Assembly: GCA_964017235.1 (NCBI GenBank)
Contig: OZ024938.1
Location: 49,512,332 to 49,576,331 of the forward strand
Direction: 5' to 3'
Length of the DNA stretch: 64,000 nt
Origin: Sabellastarte sp. h YS-2021
Taxonomy: Eukaryota > Annelida > Polychaeta > Sabellida > Sabellidae
The notes beneath the pieces are model-generated. The model was not told the origin of the DNA. It saw only the letters and a list, made by a program, of their open reading frames with translations, and searched no databases. A program made the translations under genes and the position numbers. Below are positions 1 through 9,944 of this stretch, piece after piece. The stretch's first letter is position 1. The number at the start of each line of letters is the position of its first letter.

Positions 1-482
1 TATATTTTTTAGTAGATGTTGTTTGGGAAGTTTTCCTATTGTTTAACTTTCATATGGTGACTCCTAGTGATTACTTGCACATACTGTGGTGAATTAACTG
101 AATTTCACATTTCTTTATCTTGTAGATTTAATAATTACCCACATCCTTTGCTTGATGCCATAATTTTTGAAGATATATAATCTGTTAATTACTTTTAAAT
201 CCCAGTATCACCACAAGATTTTATTTAAGTTCGGTGTGGATATAAAATATAAAAATAATAGTCCATAAGTCATACTCCAGTCCCATTAGCATGTACCCAA
301 AATTACCGTTAAATATGGTAATTTACCACTGCCTTGTAATATTTTTGTTTGATTTTACATCAAAATCTATGTAACCTTGTTTCCAAAAATGATGAACAAA
401 AAATTATTTCACCATATTTACTACAATGAAATTGTCACTTTTACAAACTGAAATACTGCTAAAAATTGTTATATTTATTTAC
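1..482 (-). other. LANCL intron, left edge
   Basis: AT-rich intronic sequence downstream of the last visible LANCL exon. I see no coding, RNA or transposon signature here. Confidence 0.6.
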
Positions 483-567
483 CTGAGGGAAACTTAAATG
501 TTATCATATGATCCAGAGTAGGCCTTATCAATGTCTGCAGATTCTGGGCATATTTCTCTCCTTCCAG
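483..567 (-). CDS. LANCL: LANCL coding exon (last one in window)
   Basis: 85 bases (28 codons + 1): LEGEKYAQNLQTLIRPTLDH then MITFKFPSG. The family equivalent is the segment VKPSVDYVxxLKFPSGNYP. The acceptor AG is at 569-568 and the donor GTAAAT follows CCTCAG. The open phase and the missing zinc-site motifs show that coding continues left of base 1. Confidence 0.9.
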
Positions 568-1297
568 CTGAAAAAGGAAAATTAAAGATTCAAAAAATGC
601 AGAATATCTTTGTACAGCTCTGTATATTTGAATTTCTTTTTTCAGCAAATTAAGTATCAAAACTTTTTTCTAAATACAATATAAACTGTTATAAACTCCT
701 GGTAATACCCTTGTTTCACTATTATAAGTGAAAGTCTTAAAATTAAAAAAAATTTTAAAAAAATAAATAAAATACATGAATGAAGAAAAGTTAATCCACT
801 TGGGACACGAGTCCAGGGCATTGGGTTTACAAGACCAACACTCTACTTACAGAGCTAAACTGGTAGCTCTTAATTTCTGATGTTTGAATTGTATAGGTCA
901 AATGTGAATATAAACACCTTATTGTTTAACTTGTGACTTCTCCACCATTTCTGTGTCAATTTTTACAGAATAAAAGTAACGGGAACACAGTAATAATACC
1001 TTTCTAATGATATAAATAACATAATTGTAGGTTATATAGTCTCCAAAATTACTGACAACCGAAAATCGTGAAGAAATCCTAGCATGATACTGATTTACAT
1101 ATGTGACGAAGAGTAGCAGATTTCTCTGTAAATAACCAATTGAAGATAACAAAAAAACTATCTCCTTACTTTAATTTTCACTCAAATTTCAAATCAAGGA
1201 AATCATGGAATGGGATTTTCTCACTCATTTCTTACTCTCAATTACTGTGTCAAATTTCCCATTTTTACTCTATAGTAGAGCTGCTGGATGTTGTTAC

Positions 1298-1438
1298 CTG
1301 CATTAATATATAGAGTATCCCTATCACACCATGTGCAGCACCTAGGTAAACTTTGTCATGCCAGTCATACATCAAAGGACATTCCCAATTTTCCCTCCTT
1401 GACTTCTGGATGCCCTGCTTGATGACTTCATCATAAAC
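1298..1438 (-). CDS. LANCL: LANCL coding exon with GAAHG motif
   Basis: 141 bases, 47 complete codons, from VYDEVIKQG to GILYILMQ. It contains PLMYDWHDKVYLGAAHG, one of the conserved Gly-rich inner-helix motifs of the LanC fold. The acceptor AG is at 1440-1439 and the donor GTAACA follows ATGCAG. Confidence 0.93.
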
Positions 1439-2059
1439 CTTGAGTGAAATAAAAAGGCTGTAAATAATATGCTTTGCAAGTTTTGTAGAAAAAAGTAATG
1501 TACTATGCAGCATGCAGAATCAGCCAAAAAATATGTTATTATTTTCTTGTATGATGGCAGCAGTTTCACAAATATTCTTCTTACAATATTGATGTAAAAA
1601 ATTAAAATCAGTCCCTTTCTGCAACATCTGAAAATCTAAATACTATTTTTAAAACCTCAAATTGCAGTACAGCTTATAAAAGCTCAGTGATAGTAAAAAA
1701 TATTTGTGATACATAATTTCCTACTTTTGAAAAATAACTAGACATTGCGTCTTGACGCAGTGTATCCCCGGACGGGACATGGTTGAAGCGGGAATGTGTC
1801 GGGCTTGAGCCTGTTTCCTGGAGCACCAGGTCAGGATTCTCCATAGTAGGGCACAAAGAGGGCCCGACTTACTCTCCCCCCCCCCCTCTCCTTAAATAGG
1901 CAACCACCATGGTGTTGTCTGTAGCTATGGTAGCAATAAGGTTCAAGCAGAGGTCTTGGAACTCCTTTAGGGCCAAAAGACCGCATTGGTTCCAGATACT
2001 TTATGTGTAACTTGCTTCTGGAAGGGACCAGGTTCCCCTTGCAGAGTGTTCCCCCTGCC

Positions 2060-2312
2060 AGTAGGCTGGCTGACAGGTCTGGTAGGTTGAGACAGTCCTC
2101 TCACCATGACCAATGACTGGTACAAGAATTTCTCTGTAACCAATATCCTCGGGCAGTAACTGGTTGGTCTAACACTTTTGACCAGCTAGGTCCTGACAGT
2201 AGGCTGGCTGACTGGTCTGGTAGGTCGAGACAAGTCATCTCACCAAGACCAATGACTGGTATAAGAATTTCTCTGTAACCAATTTCCTCGGGCAGTAACT
2301 GGTTGGTCTGAG
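2060..2312 (+). repeat. 138-bp direct duplication
   Basis: Two tandem copies (2060-2197 and 2198-2312) beginning GTAGGCTGGCTGAC and ending near TAACTGGTTGGTCT. They differ by a few substitutions. They sit in a larger GC-richer block (about 1735-2610) inside a LANCL intron, which looks like an old transposon but has no coding sequence or termini that I can define. Confidence 0.75.
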
Positions 2313-2689
2313 ACTGCCACTTGAACCCTTACAAGGCTTCTGCTGTGCTGTTAGCCAGTCCTGTGGACCTGCCCAATACCAGGGCCTAACCAGCTATAGG
2401 TGAAGCAATCCTCTGTAACCGCTTCCTGGTGGCTCCACAGTTCCACGAAAACTCATAGGAGCTGGCAGAACTGGGCGAATTAGACTACATCTCAGCAGCG
2501 GTAGGCTTATATGAAACAACTGCCTTCTTCCTGTCCATAACTGTAAAATCAGCAGATTTTCTCTGTAACCAACAATCCTCTGTAACCACCGAGTCTGGAT
2601 ACTGCTATTCCATCATGTACTCAACCTCCAAAGCCATTTTCAATACTTTCCATGCAAATAGTCAGCAATAAGTGTGAAAATATCTCCTA

Positions 2690-3110
2690 AAAGGCCAAAA
2701 ATGGCCTCGATCAGGTACTTTGGATGACCTGTGGATGACCTTCAGTGAAGAGCTTCAAGGTCAAATTTCTGCATGCTTACAGAGGACATATATATGTATT
2801 ATATCTAGCAGCCATAGGATGATCTAACTTTCTGTATATGAGAACTGGGCCAAAATGTAGAAAAATGACCAAAATCTGATCTTTAAGAGGCCCCCAGTGA
2901 CCTTGAAATTGAATGTCGAGGTCACAAAACAATAGCGTTCATGGCATTGCCCATATATACCCACATACTAAATTTGAAAGGTCTAACTAAAATATTTTTT
3001 AAGTTATCGCGTCCAAAAGGAAATCTCTGCCACGGCGGCGGCGGCAGGGTGACCATACTGAATCCCAAGTATCCCCAACTTTTGTCCAGGGATACACTAA
3101 CTGAAGGAAA
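2690..3110 (+). repeat. Dispersed repeat ending in CGG tract and hairpin
   Basis: Ends with AGTTATCGCGTCCAAAAGG, a short (CGG)n tract and an imperfect hairpin of GTATCCC pairing with GGGATAC. The same ordered ending is found at about 31010-31130 after the 350-bp tandem array, so both belong to one family. It lies in a LANCL intron. Confidence 0.65.
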
Positions 3111-3564
3111 ACAGCCATTACAAACCTGAACTCAGACATAGTAATGTAAAAGTATATTAGCAGCATAAAGCCACATAGATATCACTGTAATTAGCTGGCT
3201 TAGTTTAAACTTTGGGCAAATTGAGGGAAATTTTTACTTGCCTTAACATACATAATTTATTTGCACCATAGTACAAAAAGTATACAATCTATTGTCACAA
3301 TGTATTGCTATTATTTTCACTGATATTCAACAAAAATTAATGACAAAATATTTGAATTTTCACATTAACTAATCACTTTAACGGTAATTCTGATCTAAAG
3401 GGACACAAACATTTTAAAGAAACACTTATTCATTTAATCATATTCCAATAAAGTTTAACAATATTTTCCTCACTTGGTGATTTTCTGCCATATTCCATTA
3501 CACTCACAACCTGTCTGATCATATTCATTCAAAAAATATCTTGAACCAATCAAAATGCCCTTAC

Positions 3565-3709
3565 CTGATCAATGACTTCCTGTTGTATCACATCTTTCCC
3601 CAGGTGACGTCTTACAAACAGAAGAGAGTAGAGATAGCCCACCCTGCCAAACAGTAGCTCTGACGGCAAGCTACTGTCCTTGATAACATCACTCTGTCGA
3701 CTACATAGT
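3565..3709 (-). CDS. LANCL: LANCL coding exon
   Basis: 145 bases (1 + 48 codons) reading LCSRQSDVIKDSSLPSELLF, then GRVGYLYSLLFVRRHLGK. The acceptor AG is at 3711-3710 and the donor GTAAGG follows GATCAG. It matches the LANCL segment with the ELLYGRxGYLYALLF signature. Confidence 0.92.
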
Positions 3710-4260
3710 CTGAACATAGAAAAATACAAAACTACATTTTATCAAGTCTACACTTAACTGCACAGTATATGCACTTCACAAAAAAAAATGCTTATATTTT
3801 AGTTTAATTACAGGAATATCCATGTTATTGGGATGGAAGGAAAATATTTTACAAAGGGAAATATTGGTACTTAGAACTTTTAAAATATCAAAAGATATCT
3901 ATTGTGTATTAGCACTTAATTTGTAAATACCATTCTATCTTGCTGTAAAGTATGCTGTGTTTATTTATTGTGAGTAAACCAAACAAAAATGCTATTACCT
4001 GGTTTGTCATCTTTAATACTATATATAATTATACAGTATTGCTGATCAAACCATACGCATATGGTATCAATGACTGTGAAAAAGTTCAGCACAAAATACA
4101 AATGTCAATATCCCTGCCATTGCTTGAAATGAACTTACTCTGAGTGTCGACCAAACTTTGCATACAATTTTTTGCTTTTTCAAAATACAAGTAAAGAATT
4201 TAAATGCTGAGAAAGTTTAATTTTGCCAATTTGATTAAGGTGCAAGATGGAGCCACTTGC

Positions 4261-4477
4261 CTGTCCAGACATTCTCTGCAGAGCCCTTCTTTCCCCAACT
4301 TTTTGTAGATCACAGCCCCAATGGCAAGTGGTCCAGCATCACCAAATAGAAATGAAACTCTTCTTCTTTTCAGTCTGCCCAAAGGTACCTCTATATACGT
4401 CAGTGCTTTCTCCAATAAAGACGTGTCTGGCCCTTTGTGAAGGGCTGTGTGTAGCTTTAGGTGTAGCAGTGCAATAC
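4261..4477 (-). CDS. LANCL: LANCL coding exon with GC donor
   Basis: 217 bases (2 + 71 codons + 2), starting GIALLHLKLHTAL and ending KEGLCRECLD plus two bases of an Arg codon. The acceptor reads AAAAAG before GTATTGCACTG. The 5' splice site is GCAAGT after GGACAG, the usual form of a GC-AG intron. Using it restores Arg and joins in frame with the next exon, and no nearby GT gives a frame-preserving join. The block FLFGDAGPLAIGAVIY is the clearest family signature in the window. Confidence 0.9.
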
Positions 4478-4566
4478 CTTTTTATCAAAAAGTAGAAAGT
4501 CTACAGTGTGAAAGTAAAATGGTTGTAACTCAGAAAAGCATTTCAAAAATATCGTTTCCAGATAGG

Positions 4567-4797
4567 TAGAGTAAGAAATCTAAAATTCGCCACATATCTG
4601 AAATTCGCCACATGTCAAAATACTAATAAAATAAATAAATTGTGGTGAGATTTGTTGACTGTATAGTAAATTAAGGCTTTTGGAACTGAAAAATACCAAT
4701 TTTTAGACAAAAACATCATTTTCTTCATAAAATTAACTAAGGTTTTAGAGGTGGCGAATTTTAGATTCCTGGCGAATTTTAGATTTCTTACTCTATA
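4567..4797 (+). mobile_element. MITE with GAGTAAGAAATC terminal inverted repeats, copy 1
   Basis: About 230 bases bounded by TA and inverted ends GAGTAAGAAATCTAAAATTC / GAATTTTAGATTTCTTACTC. Each end carries two direct copies of AAATTCGCCA (inverted at the right as TGGCGAATTT). The TA flanks suggest a Tc1/mariner-like target duplication. It has no coding capacity. Three further copies lie at 52.7, 54.6 and 55.9 kb. Confidence 0.85.
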
Positions 4798-5162
4798 CAG
4801 ACTGCCACTGAAATAACAATGTACTTTTGCAGAAACAATAAGGACATTTGTGTAATGAATCTCTGCTTTTATTTTCCACCACATGCCATATTAACCTGTA
4901 TGGGGGATATATAGAGGAGTATATACCTTTTTTGTATACAGCGGCACCCCCTTACCATGGATAATTAATTTCAAGAAGTGCCGGTTTTTCATTAATACCT
5001 CGGACACTATGTAACCTACAACTATGTAGTATATTCCATTTGAAAGGTCTTTCTACAGCACTTCTCCTCGGTTTTTCGGATATAAAATTATAAATCCATG
5101 CAGAAATGGCTGAGAAATCGCAAGTTAAAGACTGAAATTTTATTTTTATTGCGTTAATACAT

Positions 5163-5336
5163 CCTATCCAATGGACAATAGCTTATCCGGTCGGCGCAGA
5201 CCGGCCCGCCAAACGTCAGAAAAAGACGTCCTGTGTTTCCACCAGCAGGTCGGTCCGGAGCACTTGTGCACTCGCCAGGTGGCGTGTCGTACTTCCTTCT
5301 GTCTAGGTAGCGTGACGTCATAGCATCTTTTTCGTT
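5163..5336 (+). repeat. DIRS left inverted terminal repeat
   Basis: 174 bases, from CCTATCCAATGGACAATAGC to TTTTTCGTT, matching the reverse complement of 18034-18207 with about three mismatches, all near the inner end. The preceding 19 bases (5144-5162) are the left-specific edge. In DIRS elements this terminus carries promoter activity. Confidence 0.93.
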
Positions 5337-5458
5337 TGGCGCGCACTTGTGTGGACGGAAATTTTATCTCAGCCAGTTTTTTGTGAAATAGAGTGGAATT
5401 CTTCAAGTTTTTCGTGTGATTTTATTATTATTGTGTTTCTAAGAGTGTGTAGAACAAT

Positions 5459-7642
5459 ATGTCATCCCCGGGTCAAAAGAGGGGCAGTTGTGGTCACGCC
5501 ATGGCCATTTTTGATGGACACATGTACTGTGCACGTTGCCGCGACAAAGGAAAAGGGGAGGAACCTTGTGTATCTAAGAAAGACACTACGGATTGTACCA
5601 TTTGTAACTCCCTAACCCCAGAGCAACGTGTCCAGCTTGCTACGCCTTCTTACAAGATCAAAAAAAGAAAAGCGTGAGGCTAAACGCTTGGATACTAACC
5701 CGCCTGAGGACGTTGCCTTGGTGGATCCTGACACAGTGTCAGTTATTGGGGTTGTTGAGGAATCTAATAGTGCACAGTCTTCATCTGCCCCCCCTGAGAA
5801 GAAAATTAAGAAGGACAAAGCTCCAGCTAAAGGCAAGAAATCTGTTGAGTTTGCTTCTGATTCTAAGATTACTCAAATAGATGAAAAGTGGTCGGAGCGC
5901 TTCAATAGGCTTGAAGCCCTTTTGCTTTCCAAGTCTCTCCAACCTACCTTCTCTTCTGAAGTTCGTGCGACCCCTACACACTCTCCACCCTCAGGGATTG
6001 CTAAAGACACGGAACCTTTTTTTCCAGCCTACTGATCAACAAGGAACTAACTCACCTGTTAAGCGCACTGGCCCAGACACTGATGCTGCTTTGCAGCGGT
6101 CGGCCGGTAAGCTTCAAACTTCACAAGTTTCTCAGGAACAGGTGTCTTCAGAGCGCACTGGTCCAGACGTATATGCTTCACAGCATCAGTCGGCCGGTAA
6201 GCTTAAGCCGGAAGGATCACCGGCCCAGATCAACTTCCTCCAGGCGCACTGGTCCAGACGCTGGTTTACAACCTCAGTCGACCGGCAAGCCTATGCCAGA
6301 CAGACAATCTTCAGACTCTGATCTTCCTGTCACCGGACATCTTTCTACCAGCAAAACAACCACCGACCGACCTTCATCTCACCGACCAGTTTCCTCTGCT
6401 ATCACTGGTCCGGAATCACCCTTCTTACCAAGTGGCCGGAGAGACAGTGTTTCAAGTGTTGAATCTCACCCGGACAGTGAGGTGTCGGATCAGCCCCCAA
6501 TTTCCTTGTTTGTAGATGAAGCTGAACTTTCAGATGATCAAGAATTTGCTGAAGAGTTACCTACATCCGAAGAACAGACTTACAGAGAAACCATGAGTGG
6601 CATACGCTCCTTCATGGGCTGGTCTCACGTGCCGGACATGGAAAGTTCTAATCCATCCGACGATAACCCATTTGCAGGACCCAAGGTGCCGGTTCCGAAC
6701 AAGGTGTCCGTACACATGCCCACCGAAGAGTGGCTGTGTAGGAAGTTAAACAGACTGAACATGACTTTGATAGAAGGATATCCTTCCAGGACTGCTGAGG
6801 CCGGACATTTACCTATGGATAGTTTCCTTAAGCCCGCTAGGTCTCAGAATAAGTGGTATGGGCTCTACCCCGGACAAGAAAAGGAGACTTCTCCAGTAAC
6901 TAGTTGGCACACAGGATCAACGAAGCTTAATAGTAGTTTTGGGAGAATATCAAGGAAGGCGGGTATGACCTCTACCCCCCCAGCCTCCTGGCGCATTTCA
7001 CAAGATACACTCCGGAAATGGGAGAAGAGTGCAAGAGAAGCGTCTGTAATCTGTAACCAGTCCGCGAGTTTTAATCGCTGCCTTTTTAAGGTTCAACAGG
7101 AAATGCAGACACAGTTAAAGACCATCCGTGGGGAGGCAAAGGGTAAAGCATCAAAGAAAGTGTCGGAAGCCTCTGATGAGTTACAGTTCCTCATAAACTT
7201 CAACAATAGTATCACTCAAGCGCCTGCTAAAGCCATGGAACATTTAACAGACTTCGTTTTCATTACCATGGGGAATGTAACCCTTGCCCGACGTGACTCC
7301 TACCTCAGCCACATCAAGAATGGGATTAAGTCAGACACTCTGGCTGCACTTAGATCAGCTCCTCTTCAGCTTGGAACACTTTTCCCGGATGCTATTATAA
7401 AACGGGCAGAGGAAGAAATATCTCATCATGACAGTAAGAATCAGTCCTCTGCGGCCTATGCCAGGGGCAAAAATCGCTTCCACCCCTATGAGCGGGCTGA
7501 CAAGAAGTTTGAAGGTCGGTCAGACAGTAAACAAGAAAGACCAGCTTTGAAGAACATAGGCCGACGTCAGTTCAGGAGAGGCCGTGGGAAGAATGCTAAT
7601 TTCTCAACCCGAACTGCCAAGGGTCAGCAGTCATACAAATGA
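5459..7642 (+). pseudogene. DIRS gag-like region with three frame breaks
   Basis: Starts at ATG 5459 (SSPGQKRGSCGHAMAIFDGH) with a Cys/His cluster, CGH-x(8)-HMYCARC, then C and TDCTIC, a zinc-ribbon-like pattern seen at the start of DIRS gag proteins. Coding moves from frame 2 to 3 at an A7 run (5660-5666), 3 to 1 at a T7 run (6017-6023), and 1 to 2 between 6153 and 6244. It then runs open to the stop at 7640-7642. The middle is Ser/Pro-rich with three 30-residue repeats containing RTGPD. The C-terminus is Arg/Gly-rich (RRQFRRGRGKN), suiting nucleic-acid binding. Two breaks fall in homopolymers, so assembly error is an alternative to true decay. Confidence 0.75.
6063..6290 (+). repeat. Three 90-bp repeats inside gag
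   Basis: Units start with GCGCACTGGYCCAGAC at 6063, 6153 and 6244 and carry a TCGGCCGGTAAGCTT-like block (TCGACCGGCAAGCCT in the third). The first spacing is 90 bases and the second 91, which locates a one-base insertion in the second unit and explains the third frame break. Confidence 0.85.
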
Positions 7643-9944
7643 CAGTTATTTTGTAAATCAGTTACAGGCGCGACTGCTGACCCCGGACACCAACCAAGAA
7701 CAGACTTTAAACAATTTAATTGTAAACTTGCCTGTTGCAAATCATGTCACTTCTGCTACCGGGCCTTCCCAAAAGAAAGAAGTAAGTCCCGGGAGAGCAG
7801 ATTGTCAGTACAAAAGTCAAAAATTAAAATTTGTGAAAGGTGTTTTGTGTGTCACTCAGTTGCCTTGTGCCCCACCTGTAACATGTGCCCAAAATGTTGT
7901 GTCAAATCTACCTGTAGGGGCAAGACTTCAAAGCTTTTGGAAAACTTGGTCTTACCTAGATGCCGGTCCAAAGGTAGTTCAAATCTTGAGAGAGGGTTAT
8001 ACTCTCCCCTTCCGGACCCGGCCATATCTTACAAGGTCCCCAGCCGTCATAAGCTGTTATGTCAATCCTCTCAGGAACAGCTACCTGTTAGAGGCATTAC
8101 ATCAGCTTATAGACAAGAACGCAGTGGAATTAGTCCACAATCAAACATCTCTGGGTTTCTTCAACCGACTTTTTCTGGTCCCGAAACCCAACAACAAATG
8201 GAGGCCAATTTTAGATCTAAGCAAACTAAACCTCTTCCTCAAAACGGAAAAATTCAAGATGGAGACACCGGAAACCATCAGGACATCCCTCCAACAAGGG
8301 GAATGGGTTACCTCAGTAGACTTCAAGGATGCCTACTTCCATATACCAATACAGGAACAGTCCAGGAAATATCTCAGGTTCCATATTCAGGGTCGGACTT
8401 ACCAATTCAAGGCTCTGCCCTTTGGCCTGTCCACAGCACCCATGGAGTTCACTGTAATAGCAAAGGAGGTGAAACTGATGGCTATATGCAGGGGTATAAG
8501 GATCCACCAGTACCTAGACGACTGGTTGGTAAGGGCTACCTCCCACCAAGCTTGCTGCAAAGACACACAAATCCTAGTCAAGCTGTGCCAGGACCTAGGA
8601 TGGTTGGTGAACTTGGAGAAGTCGGAGCTGGAACCAAAACAAATCTTCGACTTCGTCGGCTACCAGTTCGACCTCAGGTCTGGTCGGGTCAGACCGACAC
8701 AGGACCGGTGGAAAAGTCTTCAGGACAAGATACAAGAGCTGTTGGCACTCCCGGCCTGTCCGGTCCGGCAGTTCATGTCCTTGATAGGTCTACTGACAGC
8801 CACACAGAAACAAGTTCACCTCGGCCGGTTGCATATGAGGCCCATACAGTGGCACCTCAAAAACAATTGGAGGGTACCGGAATCCCTAGAAAAGTTCATA
8901 CCCTTACCCAAGTCACTCCATCCACATTTAACATGGTGGCTAGAAGAAAGCAATGTGTTACAAGGTCAGCCTTTACACCCTATAAAACACGCTCTGCAAA
9001 TCTTTACAGACACATCAAAAGAAGGATGGGGTGCTCACTTAAACGAACTCACTGCAAGAGGGTCTTGGTCGGTTCCGGAAAGCAAGTTGCACATAAATTA
9101 TTTGGAACTCAAGGCAGTTTTCCTCGCTTTAAAAGAGTTTCAAAGTCACTGTTCCGGTCATATGGTTCTGATAGCCACCGACAACACTACAGTGGTTGCG
9201 TATATAAACAAGGAAGGAGGCATGAGGTCAGGGCCCCTCTGTGCTCTACTTTGGAGAATTTTGACCTGGTGTACCCAGAAGCAAGTAACATTGAGGGCCC
9301 GGCACATCCCCGGCCACCTCAATGTGATAGCCGACAAATTATCCAGGCTTGGTCAAACCATACAGACAGAATGGTCCCTCCTTCTGGAAACCTTTCACAA
9401 ACTATGCAACAGATGGCACCGGCCTCAGATAGACCTGTTTGCCACGAGGTTCAATCACAAGTTACCTCAGTTTGTGTCTCCGGTTCCGGACCCCCTAGCA
9501 GTAGCGGTGGATGCACTCACTCTGCCATGGGAGGATCTGGATGCATACGCCTTTCCACCGACGGCCATCTTGGGCAGAGTGGTGGAGAAGCTACAGGACT
9601 CCCCTTGCAAGAGAATCATTCTGATTGCTCCGGGTTGGCCCAACATGCCATGGTTTTGGGACCTGGTGGCCATGTCAAGCCAGATTCCCCTCAGCCTTCC
9701 CAATCTACCCAACCTGCTGACGCAGCCCTTCAATCAGATCCCTCACAGAAATCTGACCAACCTGAATCTCCATGCTTGGCTCCTAGAGCCACAAAGATTA
9801 AGGAACAGGGCTTCTCTGAGGCAGTGGCAGCAAGGATTGAGGCACCTCAAAGGAGCTCAACCAGATCAGTCTATGAAGCAAAATGGGCCATTTTTACAAA
9901 ATGGTGCGACTCTAATCAGGTGGACTTCAGAACACCAACTGTGA
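7584..9944 (+). CDS. DIRS reverse transcriptase / RNase H / methyltransferase-like polyprotein
   Basis: 786 codons, intact. The reverse transcriptase spans about residues 150-400, with VDFKDAYFHIPI near 245, LPFGLSTAP near 278 and the catalytic YLDD near 310. RNase H follows, with FTDTSKEGWGAH near 474, YLELKAV near 506, ATDNTTVVAY near 531 and HIPGHLNVIADKLSR near 574. Residues about 614-700 (PQIDLFATRFNHKLP, AYAFPP, APGWPNMPW) match the region DIRS elements carry as an adenine-methyltransferase-like domain. The first ATG (7584) overlaps the gag end by 59 bases in the next frame; residues 1-110 are not conserved-looking, so the true start or a frameshift is uncertain. It overlaps the recombinase ORF by 160 bases. 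Confidence 0.95.
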   Translation: MGRMLISQPELPRVSSHTNDSYFVNQLQARLLTPDTNQEQTLNNLIVNLPVANHVTSATGPSQKKEVSPGRADCQYKSQKLKFVKGVLCVTQLPCAPPVTCAQNVVSNLPVGARLQSFWKTWSYLDAGPKVVQILREGYTLPFRTRPYLTRSPAVISCYVNPLRNSYLLEALHQLIDKNAVELVHNQTSLGFFNRLFLVPKPNNKWRPILDLSKLNLFLKTEKFKMETPETIRTSLQQGEWVTSVDFKDAYFHIPIQEQSRKYLRFHIQGRTYQFKALPFGLSTAPMEFTVIAKEVKLMAICRGIRIHQYLDDWLVRATSHQACCKDTQILVKLCQDLGWLVNLEKSELEPKQIFDFVGYQFDLRSGRVRPTQDRWKSLQDKIQELLALPACPVRQFMSLIGLLTATQKQVHLGRLHMRPIQWHLKNNWRVPESLEKFIPLPKSLHPHLTWWLEESNVLQGQPLHPIKHALQIFTDTSKEGWGAHLNELTARGSWSVPESKLHINYLELKAVFLALKEFQSHCSGHMVLIATDNTTVVAYINKEGGMRSGPLCALLWRILTWCTQKQVTLRARHIPGHLNVIADKLSRLGQTIQTEWSLLLETFHKLCNRWHRPQIDLFATRFNHKLPQFVSPVPDPLAVAVDALTLPWEDLDAYAFPPTAILGRVVEKLQDSPCKRIILIAPGWPNMPWFWDLVAMSSQIPLSLPNLPNLLTQPFNQIPHRNLTNLNLHAWLLEPQRLRNRASLRQWQQGLRHLKGAQPDQSMKQNGPFLQNGATLIRWTSEHQL

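Noticed and set aside
800-875. tRNA-like sequence (minus strand, TAGCTCTGTAAGTAGAG)
   Set aside because: The A-box is good but the B-box and acceptor stem are degraded and no full cloverleaf forms; probably an old SINE or tRNA relic. A similar degraded piece is at 53925-54010.
4247-4260. Ordinary GT donor for the LANCL exon at 4261-4477
   Set aside because: The nearby GT (in CAAGTGG) breaks the reading frame with the next exon; the GC site fits both consensus and protein.
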